From assembly GCA_017511925.1 (NCBI GenBank), contig JAFWHS010000003.1, positions 18,713 to 82,712 of the forward strand: a stretch of DNA of 64,000 bases, given 5' to 3'. Below are positions 1 through 9,041 of the stretch, piece by piece. Every line of letters begins with the position of its first letter. The stretch's first letter is position 1. This DNA is from Candidatus Saccharimonadota bacterium. GTDB lineage: Bacteria > Patescibacteriota > Saccharimonadia > Saccharimonadales > Saccharimonadaceae. Below the pieces are notes generated by a model. That model made no database searches. It was not told where the DNA came from and was given only the letters and a program-made list of their open reading frames with translations. Made by a program: the position numbers and the translations under genes.

Positions 1-1451
1 AACTCATTTTTTGCTGCAACGGCAGAAGTGATAGGTAATCTCCAACCTTTAGGGCAGATAGAGTTTTGTGGGTTGTTAGCTACGTCGTATCGCGTGTTGG
101 TGGTATAGCCACTAGAGTTGTTAGATGCAATAGCAGCGGACCAGTTATAGTAGTTTCCTATCTTGCCATGATTACCATTAGTAGTGAAGGCTGTGTGGCT
201 GAAGTAGGTAGGGGCTACTGTATTGTTACTGTTGAGATAGTTACAGGTTTGGCTATTGCTGCCTACATAACATAGGTTAGAGTTATAAGCTTCACCTGTA
301 GCATACCATGGGTTATCTGGGTTGCCGGCATCTGGATCAGCGGAGTAAGCGACATTATTGTCGTTCTCCCAGCCATTGAACTTACCGGTTGAAGTGTCAA
401 TACTGGTAATAGTAGAATTCTTTGGGGTCCAGTGGATTATGCCTAGAGAATCCTGAATATAACCGTTAGAATAAGCCTTGCTATCTACTACATTAAGATC
501 AGTGTCTTCTGAAGTAAGCTCTGTATTCTTGTTTAAGTCTAGGTCTAGGTTCTGTGTCATCCATAGCATGGAGCTGTTCATGCTGCAGCCACTATCACCA
601 GTAGTACCACTCATACACATTCTTCTTACAGTATATGCCTTGTTGTCTCTATCGTCATAAGCAGTGACTTCTTGGCCTATTGCTATAGTACCGCCCCAGT
701 CTTCTACGTCTTGCATCTTATAGTTACCAGCAGGAGCAGCATGGTCTGATGGGTGCAACAGTACATATTTAACTTGTCCTTCATAAGTACCAGCTGGTTG
801 GGTAAGTTTAATGTAGGCTGCATAGGTAGTAGTGAGGTTAGAGCCTAGTCTAGTACTGGCAGGATTATCTAGGTCAGTAGCAGTAGGATAGGAAGCTACT
901 TTAGTATAGGTAGATGGTACCGTATGATATGAAGTAAATGGATAGGTAGTTTCTACTCCTCCTACTTCTTCAACAGTAGAAGCTATAGTAGGCTCATAAG
1001 TACCTGGTACACTAGCTAACTTCATAGCCCAACCAGAGGTATCTCCAGATTCGTATGTATTAGTAGGTATATCATAAGTAGAGCCTAAGGTACTGCTTCT
1101 TAGTACTGTATTATACCCTCCTGTGATACCTGCATCTCCACCAGTATAGCCTATAGCATAGATTACATAACCACTTGGATCATTACAGAAGGTTTGAATG
1201 GTAGTGAGGCCTATATCTGCTAAATATTGGCCATTGATCATGGTAGCTGCATGTTGTTTACCTGGTGCTATGGTGGCAGTCATGGAACAAGTGGATTTAA
1301 CACGAATGGTGGTGGTGGCAGTTGTAGTCTGTGATAGGGGGGTAGCATAAACTGAATTTAAATATACGTTACCTAATAATATTGTACTAAGTGTAATACT
1401 AAACCCCCAAAAAACCTTAGCATTACATAAAATGTTCTTTATTTTGCGCAT
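1..1451 (-). CDS. Secreted FISUMP-domain protein, copy A (3' end missing)
   Basis: Reading leftward from an ATG at 1449-1451 the frame stays open to the window edge, so the C-terminus is missing. The N-terminus has a basic start, a hydrophobic segment and a plausible signal peptidase I site after SVYA (about residue 40). Residues 45-230 form an exported beta-rich domain with FCNDPSGY and QPAGTYEGQVKY. The rest is a Fibrobacter succinogenes major paralogous (FISUMP) domain with RRMCMSG, MLWMTQNLDL, YYNWSAAIAS and CPKGWRLP. It is closely similar to copies B (48418-50097) and C (62335 to the right edge); its middle part is nearest to C. A surface or adhesive role is inferred; the family has no proven function here. 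The leader upstream contains a conserved RNA fold. Confident of family, not of function. Confidence 0.85.
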   Translation of the reverse strand, partial: MRKIKNILCNAKVFWGFSITLSTILLGNVYLNSVYATPLSQTTTATTTIRVKSTCSMTATIAPGKQHAATMINGQYLADIGLTTIQTFCNDPSGYVIYAIGYTGGDAGITGGYNTVLRSSTLGSTYDIPTNTYESGDTSGWAMKLASVPGTYEPTIASTVEEVGGVETTYPFTSYHTVPSTYTKVASYPTATDLDNPASTRLGSNLTTTYAAYIKLTQPAGTYEGQVKYVLLHPSDHAAPAGNYKMQDVEDWGGTIAIGQEVTAYDDRDNKAYTVRRMCMSGTTGDSGCSMNSSMLWMTQNLDLDLNKNTELTSEDTDLNVVDSKAYSNGYIQDSLGIIHWTPKNSTITSIDTSTGKFNGWENDNNVAYSADPDAGNPDNPWYATGEAYNSNLCYVGSNSQTCNYLNSNNTVAPTYFSHTAFTTNGNHGKIGNYYNWSAAIASNNSSGYTTNTRYDVANNPQNSICPKGWRLPITSAVAAKNE

Positions 1452-1670
1452 GATCCTTTTTTACCTCACTTGTTTTGTTATATGCCCCCTTGCGGTGCCA
1501 CTTATTTTATTTATAGACACATGCACAAAAATGGCACCGCAAGGGGTGCAATATTCAGCCAGTTATGCTAGATCACATAAAAGTCTTGAAACCTTAACGG
1601 TGCCATTTGTACTTTTATGTGAAAAGCTATAAAAAACTCCTAGCACTTTATTAACTAACTGAATATTGCA
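1452..1670 (-). promoter_or_regulatory. Structured 5' leader RNA of FISUMP copy A
   Basis: Three stems are visible. P1 pairs 1659-1670 with 1547-1558 (12 bp, perfect), extended by 1652-1656 with 1561-1565. P2 pairs 1611-1622 with 1573-1584 (12 bp, perfect). P3 pairs 1532-1546 with 1486-1500 (15 bp, perfect). The predicted transcript start is the first base of P1. The P2 loop (mRNA: GGCACCGTTAAGG) resembles one arm of P3 and can pair with the other arm. A purine-rich ribosome site (GAGGT/AGGAT) follows, 34 bases of unpaired leader separating P3 from the ATG. The leader of copy B has the same architecture with different P1 and P2 sequences. Confidence 0.75.
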
Positions 1671-1675
1671 TTACC

Positions 1676-1704
1676 ATTATAATATAGCTCTGTGCTTTGC
1701 GCAA
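1676..1704 (-). promoter_or_regulatory. Promoter of FISUMP copy A
   Basis: On the minus strand TTGCGC (1699-1704), a 17-base spacer, then TATAAT (1676-1681). The first base of stem P1 lies six bases after the -10 box, the expected +1 position. Confidence 0.6.
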
Positions 1705-1737
1705 GAATATTTTAAAAGAATTTAATAGTAGCTATGG

Positions 1738-1743
1738 TATAAT
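1738..1743 (+). promoter_or_regulatory. -10 box of the phosphoketolase operon (leaderless)
   Basis: TATAAT preceded by TATGG, six bases before the ATG at 1750. Transcription would start at or within one base of the start codon. No ribosome site is present. Confidence 0.6.
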
Positions 1744-1749
1744 TTAAAC

Positions 1750-2682
1750 ATGAGCAGTGTGGGCATCAAAAAACTTGATGAAATCAAACGCCGTGTTAGA
1801 GCGTGTGATTATTTATCGGTGGCTCAGCTGTATCTAATGGATAATTTTTTGTTAGAAGAACCACTCAATCCAGAAGACATTAAACCACGGCTCCTGGGTC
1901 ACTGGGGAACTTGCCACGGTATCAATGTGGCCTACGCAAATTTGAAAGCTTATTTTAATGATGGTCCAAATTTTACTTTTGTGTTAGGGCCAGGGCATGG
2001 CTTTCCAGCATTACAGGCAAATCTTTTCTTGGACGGAGAACTACTAAAAGTAGACCCTAAAGCTACACTAGATCATGATGGGTTATCTTATATTTGCAGA
2101 AGTTTTTCGTGGCCAGATGGATTCCCGTCTCATGCTAGCCCGTTTACGCCTGACATTATTACTGAAGGCGGAGAACTAGGCTATGCATTAGCTAATGCTT
2201 ACGGTATAGCATTGGGTCATCCAGAAAAAACCTTAGCGGTATTAATTGGTGACGGCGAACTCGAAACAGCCACCGCGATAGACTCTTTGAATCTTAGGAA
2301 TTTGTTATGCGGCGCCAAAAATGGCCGGGTACTACCAATACTACATCTTAATGGCTACAAAATATCGGCGCCGTCAATTTACGCTAGAAAGTCAGAGCGT
2401 GAACTAAATGAATTAGTTCGTGGGTTTGGATTCACGCCGATATGGATTAATGGTGAAGACCCAGAATCATTCCAAGATGCTTTGAGAGCCGAAGTGGAAT
2501 CCCCATTCTACATATTAAAGACTGAGAAGGGCGAGGGTGGGCCTAATCGTCACCATGATGCACACCAAATACCACTCAAAAATCCGGCCAGTGACCCTGA
2601 CGAATTATCGGCTCTGGAGGATTGGCTAAGATCATATCGTTTTGAAGAATTATTTGATGAAAGGGAAGGATTTAAGTTATGA
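1750..2682 (+). CDS. Phosphoketolase, N-terminal (TPP pyrophosphate-binding) half
   Basis: This 310-residue protein matches the first domain of xylulose-5-phosphate/fructose-6-phosphate phosphoketolase, which cleaves ketose phosphates with phosphate to acetyl phosphate and an aldose phosphate. Visible landmarks are RPRLLGHWGTCHG-like residues 46-57, GPGHGFPALQAN (80-91), the TPP/Mg motif GDGELET (167-173) and PILHLNGYKI (196-205). It ends at LRSYRFEELFDE, the usual linker between domains 1 and 2. Its TGA stop overlaps the ATG of the second half as ATGA, so the two are translationally coupled. The normal enzyme is one chain of about 790 residues; here the halves total 700. It probably forms a two-subunit enzyme supplying acetyl phosphate/ATP in a fermentative cell. 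Confidence 0.85.
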   Translation: MSSVGIKKLDEIKRRVRACDYLSVAQLYLMDNFLLEEPLNPEDIKPRLLGHWGTCHGINVAYANLKAYFNDGPNFTFVLGPGHGFPALQANLFLDGELLKVDPKATLDHDGLSYICRSFSWPDGFPSHASPFTPDIITEGGELGYALANAYGIALGHPEKTLAVLIGDGELETATAIDSLNLRNLLCGAKNGRVLPILHLNGYKISAPSIYARKSERELNELVRGFGFTPIWINGEDPESFQDALRAEVESPFYILKTEKGEGGPNRHHDAHQIPLKNPASDPDELSALEDWLRSYRFEELFDEREGFKL

Positions 2683-3851
2683 TAGATCGTGTTGAAAACC
2701 CTGGCGCTGAAAGTTTTTCTCCAGCGCGCAAGATTGGAGAATTACTTAGACGCGAACTTGAAAATGATCCTTACTTTTATTTCTTTTCACCCGATGAAAC
2801 AACTTCAAATAGATTTGATGAAATTTTTGAAGTAGCGAGTCGTGCCTGGGGAGATTTGCCACAGAGAAAATGGGATCTTCCGGAAAGTAGCGATGGGCAT
2901 ATCGTGGAGATGCTCTCGGAAAATGTATTATTTAGTGTAATGACTGGGCATCTCAATAATGGCGAGCAAGCTATGATGGGGAGTTATGAAGCGTTTTTCC
3001 CGATTATCACATCGCAACTTTTGCAGCAAATAAAATTTATTAAACAGAGCAAGCAGGTAGCCTGGCGCGAGCCAATGCCGGCTGTGAATTTATTATCCAC
3101 TTCTACTTGTTGGCGACAAGACCATAATGGTTTTACACATCAATCGCCAGCTTTGATATCCACTTTACTTAGTTTGCCATCAAACTTGGCTAACTGTATA
3201 TTCCCAGTAGACGACGTGGCGGCGGAGGAGGCTTTTGATTTTATGTTGGATTCGCGTGATGTCGTAAACCTTACAACGTTTAATAAAAATCCTTTGCCCA
3301 GATATATTGATTCTCATCATGCAAAGTTTTTGTTCGACAATGGTGGAGCATCTATCTATCAATTTGCGTCTGACGAAGACCCAGATTTTGTGTTTACAGC
3401 GGCAGGCGATATCCCGACGCGAGAAGTTTTGAAGGCAATGAAAATATTAAGGCGAGATTTACCAGATGTGAGGATGCGATTCGTAGGTATTAATGCGCTT
3501 TCTTATCGCGCGATAGGGACTACAGAAAATAAATTGTCGCGTGAAAAATTTTACGAATTATTTACTAAGAAGTGCCCGATCATTGCTAATTTCCATGGTT
3601 ATCCAGAGACTTTGGAAAATATCTTGGAAAACTATACGGAGCGACGAAGATTGCGCGTTCATGGCTTCAATGAAGAGGGGTCTACTACTACACCGTTTGA
3701 AATGTTGAGGAGAAACAGGGCTTCGCGTTATGATATCGCAATGGATGTGGCGGAAGTTTTGGGAAGAAAAGATCTAGTAGAAAAATATCAAGATGTTTTA
3801 AAACAAAATCATGAGCACGCTGTAAAGTACGGTGAAGATTTGGTGAAATAA
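2679..3851 (+). CDS. Phosphoketolase, C-terminal (pyrimidine-binding and C-terminal) half
   Basis: A 390-residue continuation of phosphoketolase in a different frame, starting inside the stop of the first half. It carries PDETTSNRFDE (38-48), the EMLSEN segment (77-82) where the TPP-activating glutamate lies, CWRQDHNGFTHQ (144-155), a late AGDIPTREVL and HGYPETLENI, and EGSTTTPFEM near the C-terminal domain. All are diagnostic of the family. The start begins a complete domain rather than mid-domain, which favours a real gene split over a frameshift error. The stop at 3849-3851 is followed 26 bases later by the PIN-TRAM gene. No ribosome site of its own is needed because of the four-base overlap. 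Confidence 0.85.
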   Translation: MIDRVENPGAESFSPARKIGELLRRELENDPYFYFFSPDETTSNRFDEIFEVASRAWGDLPQRKWDLPESSDGHIVEMLSENVLFSVMTGHLNNGEQAMMGSYEAFFPIITSQLLQQIKFIKQSKQVAWREPMPAVNLLSTSTCWRQDHNGFTHQSPALISTLLSLPSNLANCIFPVDDVAAEEAFDFMLDSRDVVNLTTFNKNPLPRYIDSHHAKFLFDNGGASIYQFASDEDPDFVFTAAGDIPTREVLKAMKILRRDLPDVRMRFVGINALSYRAIGTTENKLSREKFYELFTKKCPIIANFHGYPETLENILENYTERRRLRVHGFNEEGSTTTPFEMLRRNRASRYDIAMDVAEVLGRKDLVEKYQDVLKQNHEHAVKYGEDLVK

Positions 3852-3877
3852 TTAAAATTTGTTAAAATACCATTATT

Positions 3878-4567
3878 ATGGAATTATTTATTTTATTATT
3901 AACGCTTGGCATATTTGCCGAGACAACAATATTAGTATTTAGAAAATATAGACCAACGATCGGTAGCAAACGCAAAATCTATGTAGACACTTCAGCGCTT
4001 ATAGACGGTAGAATATTAAACGTAGCAAAAAGTGGTTTTCTTGACGGCGACTTAATATTATTAAAAAGTGTTTTGCTAGAATTGCAGCTACTAGCTGACG
4101 GCAAAGATTCAGAAAAACGCACACGAGCAAGAGCCGGACTTACTTTGGCTGCAGAATTAGAGCGCGTAGTGAATGTTAATACGGAAATCGTGGACGACGG
4201 CGAGGGGCACAAAAAAGTTGATGAGGAATTATTAAAACACGCAAAAGAAACTCGTGGAGCGATTTTGACATTAGATTATAATTTGATCAAAGTTGCGGAA
4301 GCGGAAAAGATCGAAACTTTAAATATAAATAATCTAGCGTTAGCTGTTAGAAGTGAATTCTTGCCCGGCGAAAAAATCAAATTAAAAATTCTCGAAAAAG
4401 GCTCAAATCGTGGGCAGGGCGTAGGTCATTTGGATGACGGCACTATGGTAGTAGTAGATAATGCCGCCAACAAAATCGGCAAAGAACTAGTTGTTGAATT
4501 TGTAAAATTTTATGAAACTCCCGCCGGAAAAATGATTTTTGCAAAGATTGCTAGAAGCAGAAAATAA
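3878..4567 (+). CDS. PIN-TRAM domain membrane protein (YacL-like)
   Basis: 229 residues: one N-terminal membrane segment (1-21), a PIN nuclease-like domain (about 33-150) starting YVDTSALIDGRI and containing LTLDYNLIKVA, and a C-terminal TRAM RNA-binding domain (about 165-229). This order is that of Bacillus YacL and its relatives, membrane-bound proteins thought to act on RNA. Several of the acidic residues expected in an active PIN domain are visible (the Asp of VDTS, the Asp of LDYN). A TAAAAT -10-like box at 3863-3868 lies nine bases before the ATG. It converges on PBP1A with only three bases between the two stops, leaving no room for a terminator. Confidence 0.8.
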   Translation: MELFILLLTLGIFAETTILVFRKYRPTIGSKRKIYVDTSALIDGRILNVAKSGFLDGDLILLKSVLLELQLLADGKDSEKRTRARAGLTLAAELERVVNVNTEIVDDGEGHKKVDEELLKHAKETRGAILTLDYNLIKVAEAEKIETLNINNLALAVRSEFLPGEKIKLKILEKGSNRGQGVGHLDDGTMVVVDNAANKIGKELVVEFVKFYETPAGKMIFAKIARSRK

Positions 4568-4570
4568 GTT

Positions 4571-7351
4571 TTATTCTTCTGTACTAGACTGAGACGAAGC
4601 GGAATTGGTATTTGTGGGCGTGAGTGGGATTTCACTTGAAGCAGAGAACCCAGCGGTGTCTGTGACGACAATCTTAACTGAAGTCTCGGTGCCGTCTATG
4701 GCGTAGTTTGTAATGGCCCCATTAGCGCCGATAGAAGCGCCACCTTTTTCTACACCGTTTACATAGAGTGTGTAGCTAGCAATATCATAAGTACCCTTAC
4801 TCGTCGTTACAAACAATGTACTGCCGCTCCTAGATAGAGAAACCTGCGGTCCAACAAAATCACAAGTATCGCTATTCTCGCGATCATATGGTTCTGGCAC
4901 ACTGTAGACATCTTTACCAGTCATCGGGTCGGTAACCTTAGTAACTTCAACCTCAATTTTGTATTCTTCTGGAGTACAGCTTGATGCAAGAAGGTGATTA
5001 TATTTATTAAATACTAGCGTCTCTTTTGCTACGCCGGAGTTCTTGGACGCATTGAACCAGCTTGGCCAAATATCAGTTTTGCCGTTTACGGATAGGGTCT
5101 GAATGCCGGCTGGCTTGACTGGCTGGTCACCATAGTGCCATTTGCCTTCTGGTTCGTAGACCTCTTTATGGACGCGTTCCATATAGGTACCAACAGTGAA
5201 ACGAACTACGTCATTCGTATTTGAACTAAGCCCCGCCCCATCATGATTGCCGTTCCAGACGAAGGTCGAGAGAGCCGTAGAATAGCTTTCGATGAGAGAA
5301 TCTTTCGTCACTGCAGAGTTTGTCGTCGTGGTTGTACCAGTCTTGGTGGCTGTCCAAACATTAGGGACTACAAACCCTTCATTATTAAACCAGCGCGCGC
5401 TGCGATCGCTTAAGATATCTGAAATCATGTAGGCGACTTGTTCGTCTACTACTGGAGTAGCCGGAGAATCGGTCCATGATTCAACGACGTCACCAGTTGA
5501 ATTTTTAACTTCCAAAACATAGGCAAGGTCTTTATATGAGCCGCCACGAGCAAGCGAGGCATAAGCATTGGCATGCTCTACCATCTTCACACCACAACCA
5601 GAGCCAATAGCGATAGATAGACCATATCCGTCGCGACCCTCACAATATGAAACGTCGCCAAGCGAGTGTGCTACCTCCAAAGAATTATCTATGCCATTGA
5701 TATATAGCGCCTTAACTGCAGCAATATTTAAGGAGTGACCTAGAGAGAAACGAATAGTAACATTACCATAGAAAGTACCGGTCGCATTGCCAAGGGAACA
5801 ACTACCACTATAGCCGGCACAATAAAGGGAGTTGATGTTTTCGTCTTTGAGAATAGACCCGGGGCCATAATTGATGCCTTCGCGTTGCATAAAGAGCGGC
5901 GAATAATCTAGTATTGGCTTAATGGAAGAACCTGGCTCTATTAGCGAGTCTGTGGTAACATTAAGCTCGCCATAAGTAGGGTTAGTAAAATCAGCTGAAC
6001 CAACCATAGCGACGACCTGCGAAGTTTCGACATCTACTGAAACTAGTGCTATGTTATCGCTTTTATTTTTGTAAGTATGTGTCATACCCACTGCCACAGC
6101 ATCCTCTGCGATCTGCTGCGCACGATAGTCCAAAGTAGTAGTAATAGTCCAGCCGCCAGCGCGCATCGTAGAAATGCCATATTTTTCTTCAAGCTGAGAA
6201 CGTACTTCGAGCACAAAATGCGGCGCGAGCATGTCAGAATATTGAGTAGATTCTGGCCTAATTGTGTCTAGGATGGCTACTTCCTTAGCAGAATCGGCCT
6301 CTTCTTGTGTGATATATCCCATTTCCGCCATTACATCCAACGTATATTGTTGACGCTTAATAAGCTGGTCATGCCCATATTCATTATAAGGATTAAGAAC
6401 GGCCGGGTTATTTGGAATAGCAGCAAGAAGTGCGGACTCAGCCAATGTTAAATCCTTGGCCGATTTGCCAAAATAGGTTTGCGCAGCAGACTCTACACCA
6501 TTACGGCGGCCACCATATGGCGATTGATTAAGATACATCGTAATGATCTGCTCTTTGTCATACATACGTTCAAGCTCTATGGCCAAAATAAGCTCTTTGA
6601 TCTTACGACTGAGGCCACCGCGATCTTCACTTTGCGCCTCATCGGAGAAATAAACTTGTTTAATGAGCTGCTGAGTGAGGGTGGATCCGCCCTGCACGCC
6701 CTGGCCAGTGAGAGTAGAGATAGTGGCACGTAGTAATGCACCCAAATCTACACCCATATGGCTATAGAAGTTGCGATCCTCAATAGCAATAGTAGCTTGA
6801 TACATATATGGCGAAATGTCTTCAGACTTCACGGTGAGCCAATAATTATCGCCGCCAGTATCTTTCCAGAGAACTACACCATTACGATCTAGATAAGTAT
6901 TTACCGTATCGGAGATTTTTATCTCCTCCAAGCGCATCTCTTCAAGATCTTTCCTATAATAAAGGAACAGACCGCCTATGAAAATCACGAGAAGTAAAAA
7001 CATTATACCAATAGTTTTTAAAATGGTAATTTGACCACGCTTAGAGAACCACCATTTAAACACGCGCTTTGGATGAAGACGCGCAAAAAATCTCTTGATT
7101 GGCTCCTTTGGCAAAGTAGCCAAATCTTCGGCGCGACGACGGGCTTCGGCCTCTTTTTTCGCCTTACGTTTATAACTCAAATTCGTATACAAATTCATAC
7201 CTTTTTTGGTAATTTTCGCAGTTTTTTTGGTGCGTTTTGCCATTTTTGGAGCCTCTTTTTCGTTATCATTTATATTAGTTTCGTTGGGAGTAGTAAAACT
7301 TTCCTCCGGCTCTTTATCAGGCAAAATCACTTCGGATTTTGATTTAACCAT
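4571..7351 (-). CDS. Class A penicillin-binding protein (PBP1A-type)
   Basis: A 926-residue bifunctional peptidoglycan synthase. After a basic cytoplasmic tail of about 105 residues there is one membrane segment (TILKTIGIMFLLLVIFIGGL). The GT51 glycosyltransferase follows with AIEDRNFYSHMG, GGSTLTQQLIKQ, RKIKELILAIELE and MYLNQSPYGG. The transpeptidase has GSSIKP (SxxK), HSLN (SxN) and ATKTGTTT (KTG). A C-terminal extension of about 110 residues looks Ig-like and ends in a Ser/Thr/Asn-rich tail. It polymerises lipid II and crosslinks stems outside the membrane. It is divergent from murJ, the lipid II flippase, sharing a very tight promoter region. The start ATG lies six bases after a TATAAT box. 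Confidence 0.95.
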   Translation of the reverse strand: MVKSKSEVILPDKEPEESFTTPNETNINDNEKEAPKMAKRTKKTAKITKKGMNLYTNLSYKRKAKKEAEARRRAEDLATLPKEPIKRFFARLHPKRVFKWWFSKRGQITILKTIGIMFLLLVIFIGGLFLYYRKDLEEMRLEEIKISDTVNTYLDRNGVVLWKDTGGDNYWLTVKSEDISPYMYQATIAIEDRNFYSHMGVDLGALLRATISTLTGQGVQGGSTLTQQLIKQVYFSDEAQSEDRGGLSRKIKELILAIELERMYDKEQIITMYLNQSPYGGRRNGVESAAQTYFGKSAKDLTLAESALLAAIPNNPAVLNPYNEYGHDQLIKRQQYTLDVMAEMGYITQEEADSAKEVAILDTIRPESTQYSDMLAPHFVLEVRSQLEEKYGISTMRAGGWTITTTLDYRAQQIAEDAVAVGMTHTYKNKSDNIALVSVDVETSQVVAMVGSADFTNPTYGELNVTTDSLIEPGSSIKPILDYSPLFMQREGINYGPGSILKDENINSLYCAGYSGSCSLGNATGTFYGNVTIRFSLGHSLNIAAVKALYINGIDNSLEVAHSLGDVSYCEGRDGYGLSIAIGSGCGVKMVEHANAYASLARGGSYKDLAYVLEVKNSTGDVVESWTDSPATPVVDEQVAYMISDILSDRSARWFNNEGFVVPNVWTATKTGTTTTTNSAVTKDSLIESYSTALSTFVWNGNHDGAGLSSNTNDVVRFTVGTYMERVHKEVYEPEGKWHYGDQPVKPAGIQTLSVNGKTDIWPSWFNASKNSGVAKETLVFNKYNHLLASSCTPEEYKIEVEVTKVTDPMTGKDVYSVPEPYDRENSDTCDFVGPQVSLSRSGSTLFVTTSKGTYDIASYTLYVNGVEKGGASIGANGAITNYAIDGTETSVKIVVTDTAGFSASSEIPLTPTNTNSASSQSSTEE

Positions 7352-7357
7352 ATAAAC

Positions 7358-7377
7358 ATTATAGCACGTGTTATAAT
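7358..7377. promoter_or_regulatory. Back-to-back -10 boxes of pbp1A and murJ
   Basis: TATAAT on the minus strand (7358-7363) is six bases from the PBP start; TATAAT on the plus strand (7372-7377) is seven bases from the murJ start. Only eight bases separate them, so each -35 region overlaps the other gene's start. Confidence 0.65.
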
Positions 7378-7384
7378 AATAAAT

Positions 7385-9025
7385 ATGAAAAAGTTTAAGT
7401 TCCGGTCGGTTGTGCAGCTCGCAAATATAAAGCTGTCAGTGAAGTCAGCAGCAATTGTTTTGGCAAGCTCTACCTTAGTTTCGGCGCTACTCGGACTTTT
7501 TCGTGATCGTCTTTTAAACTCTTATTATCTTGGTACCTACCCAACTGGTATAGATGCTTACACAGCAGCATTTACGATACCAGATTTTATGTTTTTTATT
7601 TTAACCAGTGGCGCGCTTGCAGTGTCGTTTATTCCTGTATTTAATCAACGTTTGGCTTCTGGAAATAAAAAATCCGCCTGGGAATTATCATCAAGTCTAC
7701 TCAATCTATTGGCTCTATTAACTTTTGTAACGAGTATATTAATTATTATCTTTGCAGATCCTTTAATTCGGTACATTGTAAGCCCAGGGCTTGACGAATC
7801 TGGCATGATCTTGGCAATTAACATGACTAGAGTAATAGCGATCAATCCGTTTTTGTTCAGTATCGCCACAGTATTAACCTCAATGCAACAAGCGGTAGGA
7901 AGATTTGTGTTTTATGCTGTAGCGCCGGCTATATATAATATAGGTATCATTATCGGTATTACATGCTTCACCGGAGGAATTAATTTATTTGGGATACAAA
8001 TATTCGAAGGTGGTATCATGGGGGTAGCTCTTGGTGTGATTTTGGGTGCAATTATGCAACTAATCGTGGCTTTGATCGGATTATTTGGGCTTGGGTTCGA
8101 TTACGAATTTAAAATTAATTGGAAAAATCAGGGATTTCGTACAATCTTAAAGCTTTTGCCACCACGTTCGCTAGATCAAGGAATCGATTACGTAAATTCA
8201 CTTGTCAGCACAAACTTGTCTTCAAGAATGGGGGCGGGCGCAGTTAGGTCTTTCGACCAAGCGACTACGCTCCATACCGTACCGGTAAGCTTAGTTGGAG
8301 TTGCAATTTCGACGGCTTTCTTCCCAAAACTGACCGAGGAATTGGGGGACGGCGAAAGAACAGAATTTTATAATACATTTCGAAAAGCTTTGAGGACAAT
8401 TATATGGATTTCTTTGCCGGTGGCGATCATTGCGTTTTTTGGACGAGGATATGTAACAAGCTTCATTTCCAATATCGGAAATAATGATAGCAACGGCACA
8501 ATTTCTTCGGTTCTCGGTACTTTATGTGTAGCAATTTTTGCACGCTCCGTCTTTCATATTGCATCGCGTGGATTTTATGCGTATCAAGACACAAAGACGC
8601 CTTTTCGCGTATCAGTAGTGGCAATCGGGCTGACTATCGGCCTGTCAGTATTGTTCTATTTTATGAACTGGGGAGTTGATGGGCTTGGTTTAGCACAATC
8701 ACTTGGCGCGATGATTGAGATTATAATTTTACTTTTCATATTACAAAAACGTTCCGATTACAAAATTCTAGACAAAGAATTTTGGAAAGCTTTCTGTAGG
8801 ATGTTGTTCGCGACCTTAATAACTGGCTGCGTAGCGTTTTCATTGACGAAATTTATCCCGCTAATGGCGACGGACTCATCTTTAGTGATTACAATTCCGA
8901 AATTTGCTCTAATTGCAGCTCTGTCATCTTTGTCATATATTATTGCAAGTTTCTTCTTAAATCTTGATGAAGTAAAACCTATCATAGATTATATGAAGAA
9001 AATTTTGTTTAGAAACGCAAAATAA
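7385..9025 (+). CDS. murJ: Lipid II flippase MurJ (MviN family)
   Basis: 546 residues with about 14 hydrophobic segments and the family pattern of a conserved N-terminal block (LGLFRDRLLNSYYLG) and SGALAVSFIPVFNQ. It moves lipid II from the cytoplasmic to the outer face of the membrane, feeding the divergent PBP1A. The length matches the usual 500-550. The first 15 residues are a basic cytoplasmic start. The ATG is seven bases after TATAAT, so the message is probably leaderless. The gene ends 16 bases before the next start, with the gatC promoter in that gap, so it is likely monocistronic or partly read through. Confidence 0.92.
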   Translation: MKKFKFRSVVQLANIKLSVKSAAIVLASSTLVSALLGLFRDRLLNSYYLGTYPTGIDAYTAAFTIPDFMFFILTSGALAVSFIPVFNQRLASGNKKSAWELSSSLLNLLALLTFVTSILIIIFADPLIRYIVSPGLDESGMILAINMTRVIAINPFLFSIATVLTSMQQAVGRFVFYAVAPAIYNIGIIIGITCFTGGINLFGIQIFEGGIMGVALGVILGAIMQLIVALIGLFGLGFDYEFKINWKNQGFRTILKLLPPRSLDQGIDYVNSLVSTNLSSRMGAGAVRSFDQATTLHTVPVSLVGVAISTAFFPKLTEELGDGERTEFYNTFRKALRTIIWISLPVAIIAFFGRGYVTSFISNIGNNDSNGTISSVLGTLCVAIFARSVFHIASRGFYAYQDTKTPFRVSVVAIGLTIGLSVLFYFMNWGVDGLGLAQSLGAMIEIIILLFILQKRSDYKILDKEFWKAFCRMLFATLITGCVAFSLTKFIPLMATDSSLVITIPKFALIAALSSLSYIIASFFLNLDEVKPIIDYMKKILFRNAK

Positions 9026-9028
9026 TGG

Positions 9029-9034
9029 TATAAT
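9029..9034 (+). promoter_or_regulatory. -10 box of the gat operon (leaderless)
   Basis: ATGGTATAAT, with the last six bases (9029-9034) seven bases before the gatC ATG at 9042. It lies three bases after the murJ stop. Confidence 0.6.
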
Positions 9035-9041
9035 TTAAGAT

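Noticed and set aside
1484..1548. P3 hairpin of the FISUMP leaders as a simple terminator
   Set aside because: No T run follows on either strand, it lies between promoter and start codon, and it is part of a larger conserved arrangement.
2670..2700. Frameshift sequencing error splitting the phosphoketolase
   Set aside because: The overlap is a clean ATGA, the break is at the domain linker, and both halves begin and end at sensible points. Not excluded, but less likely than a real split.
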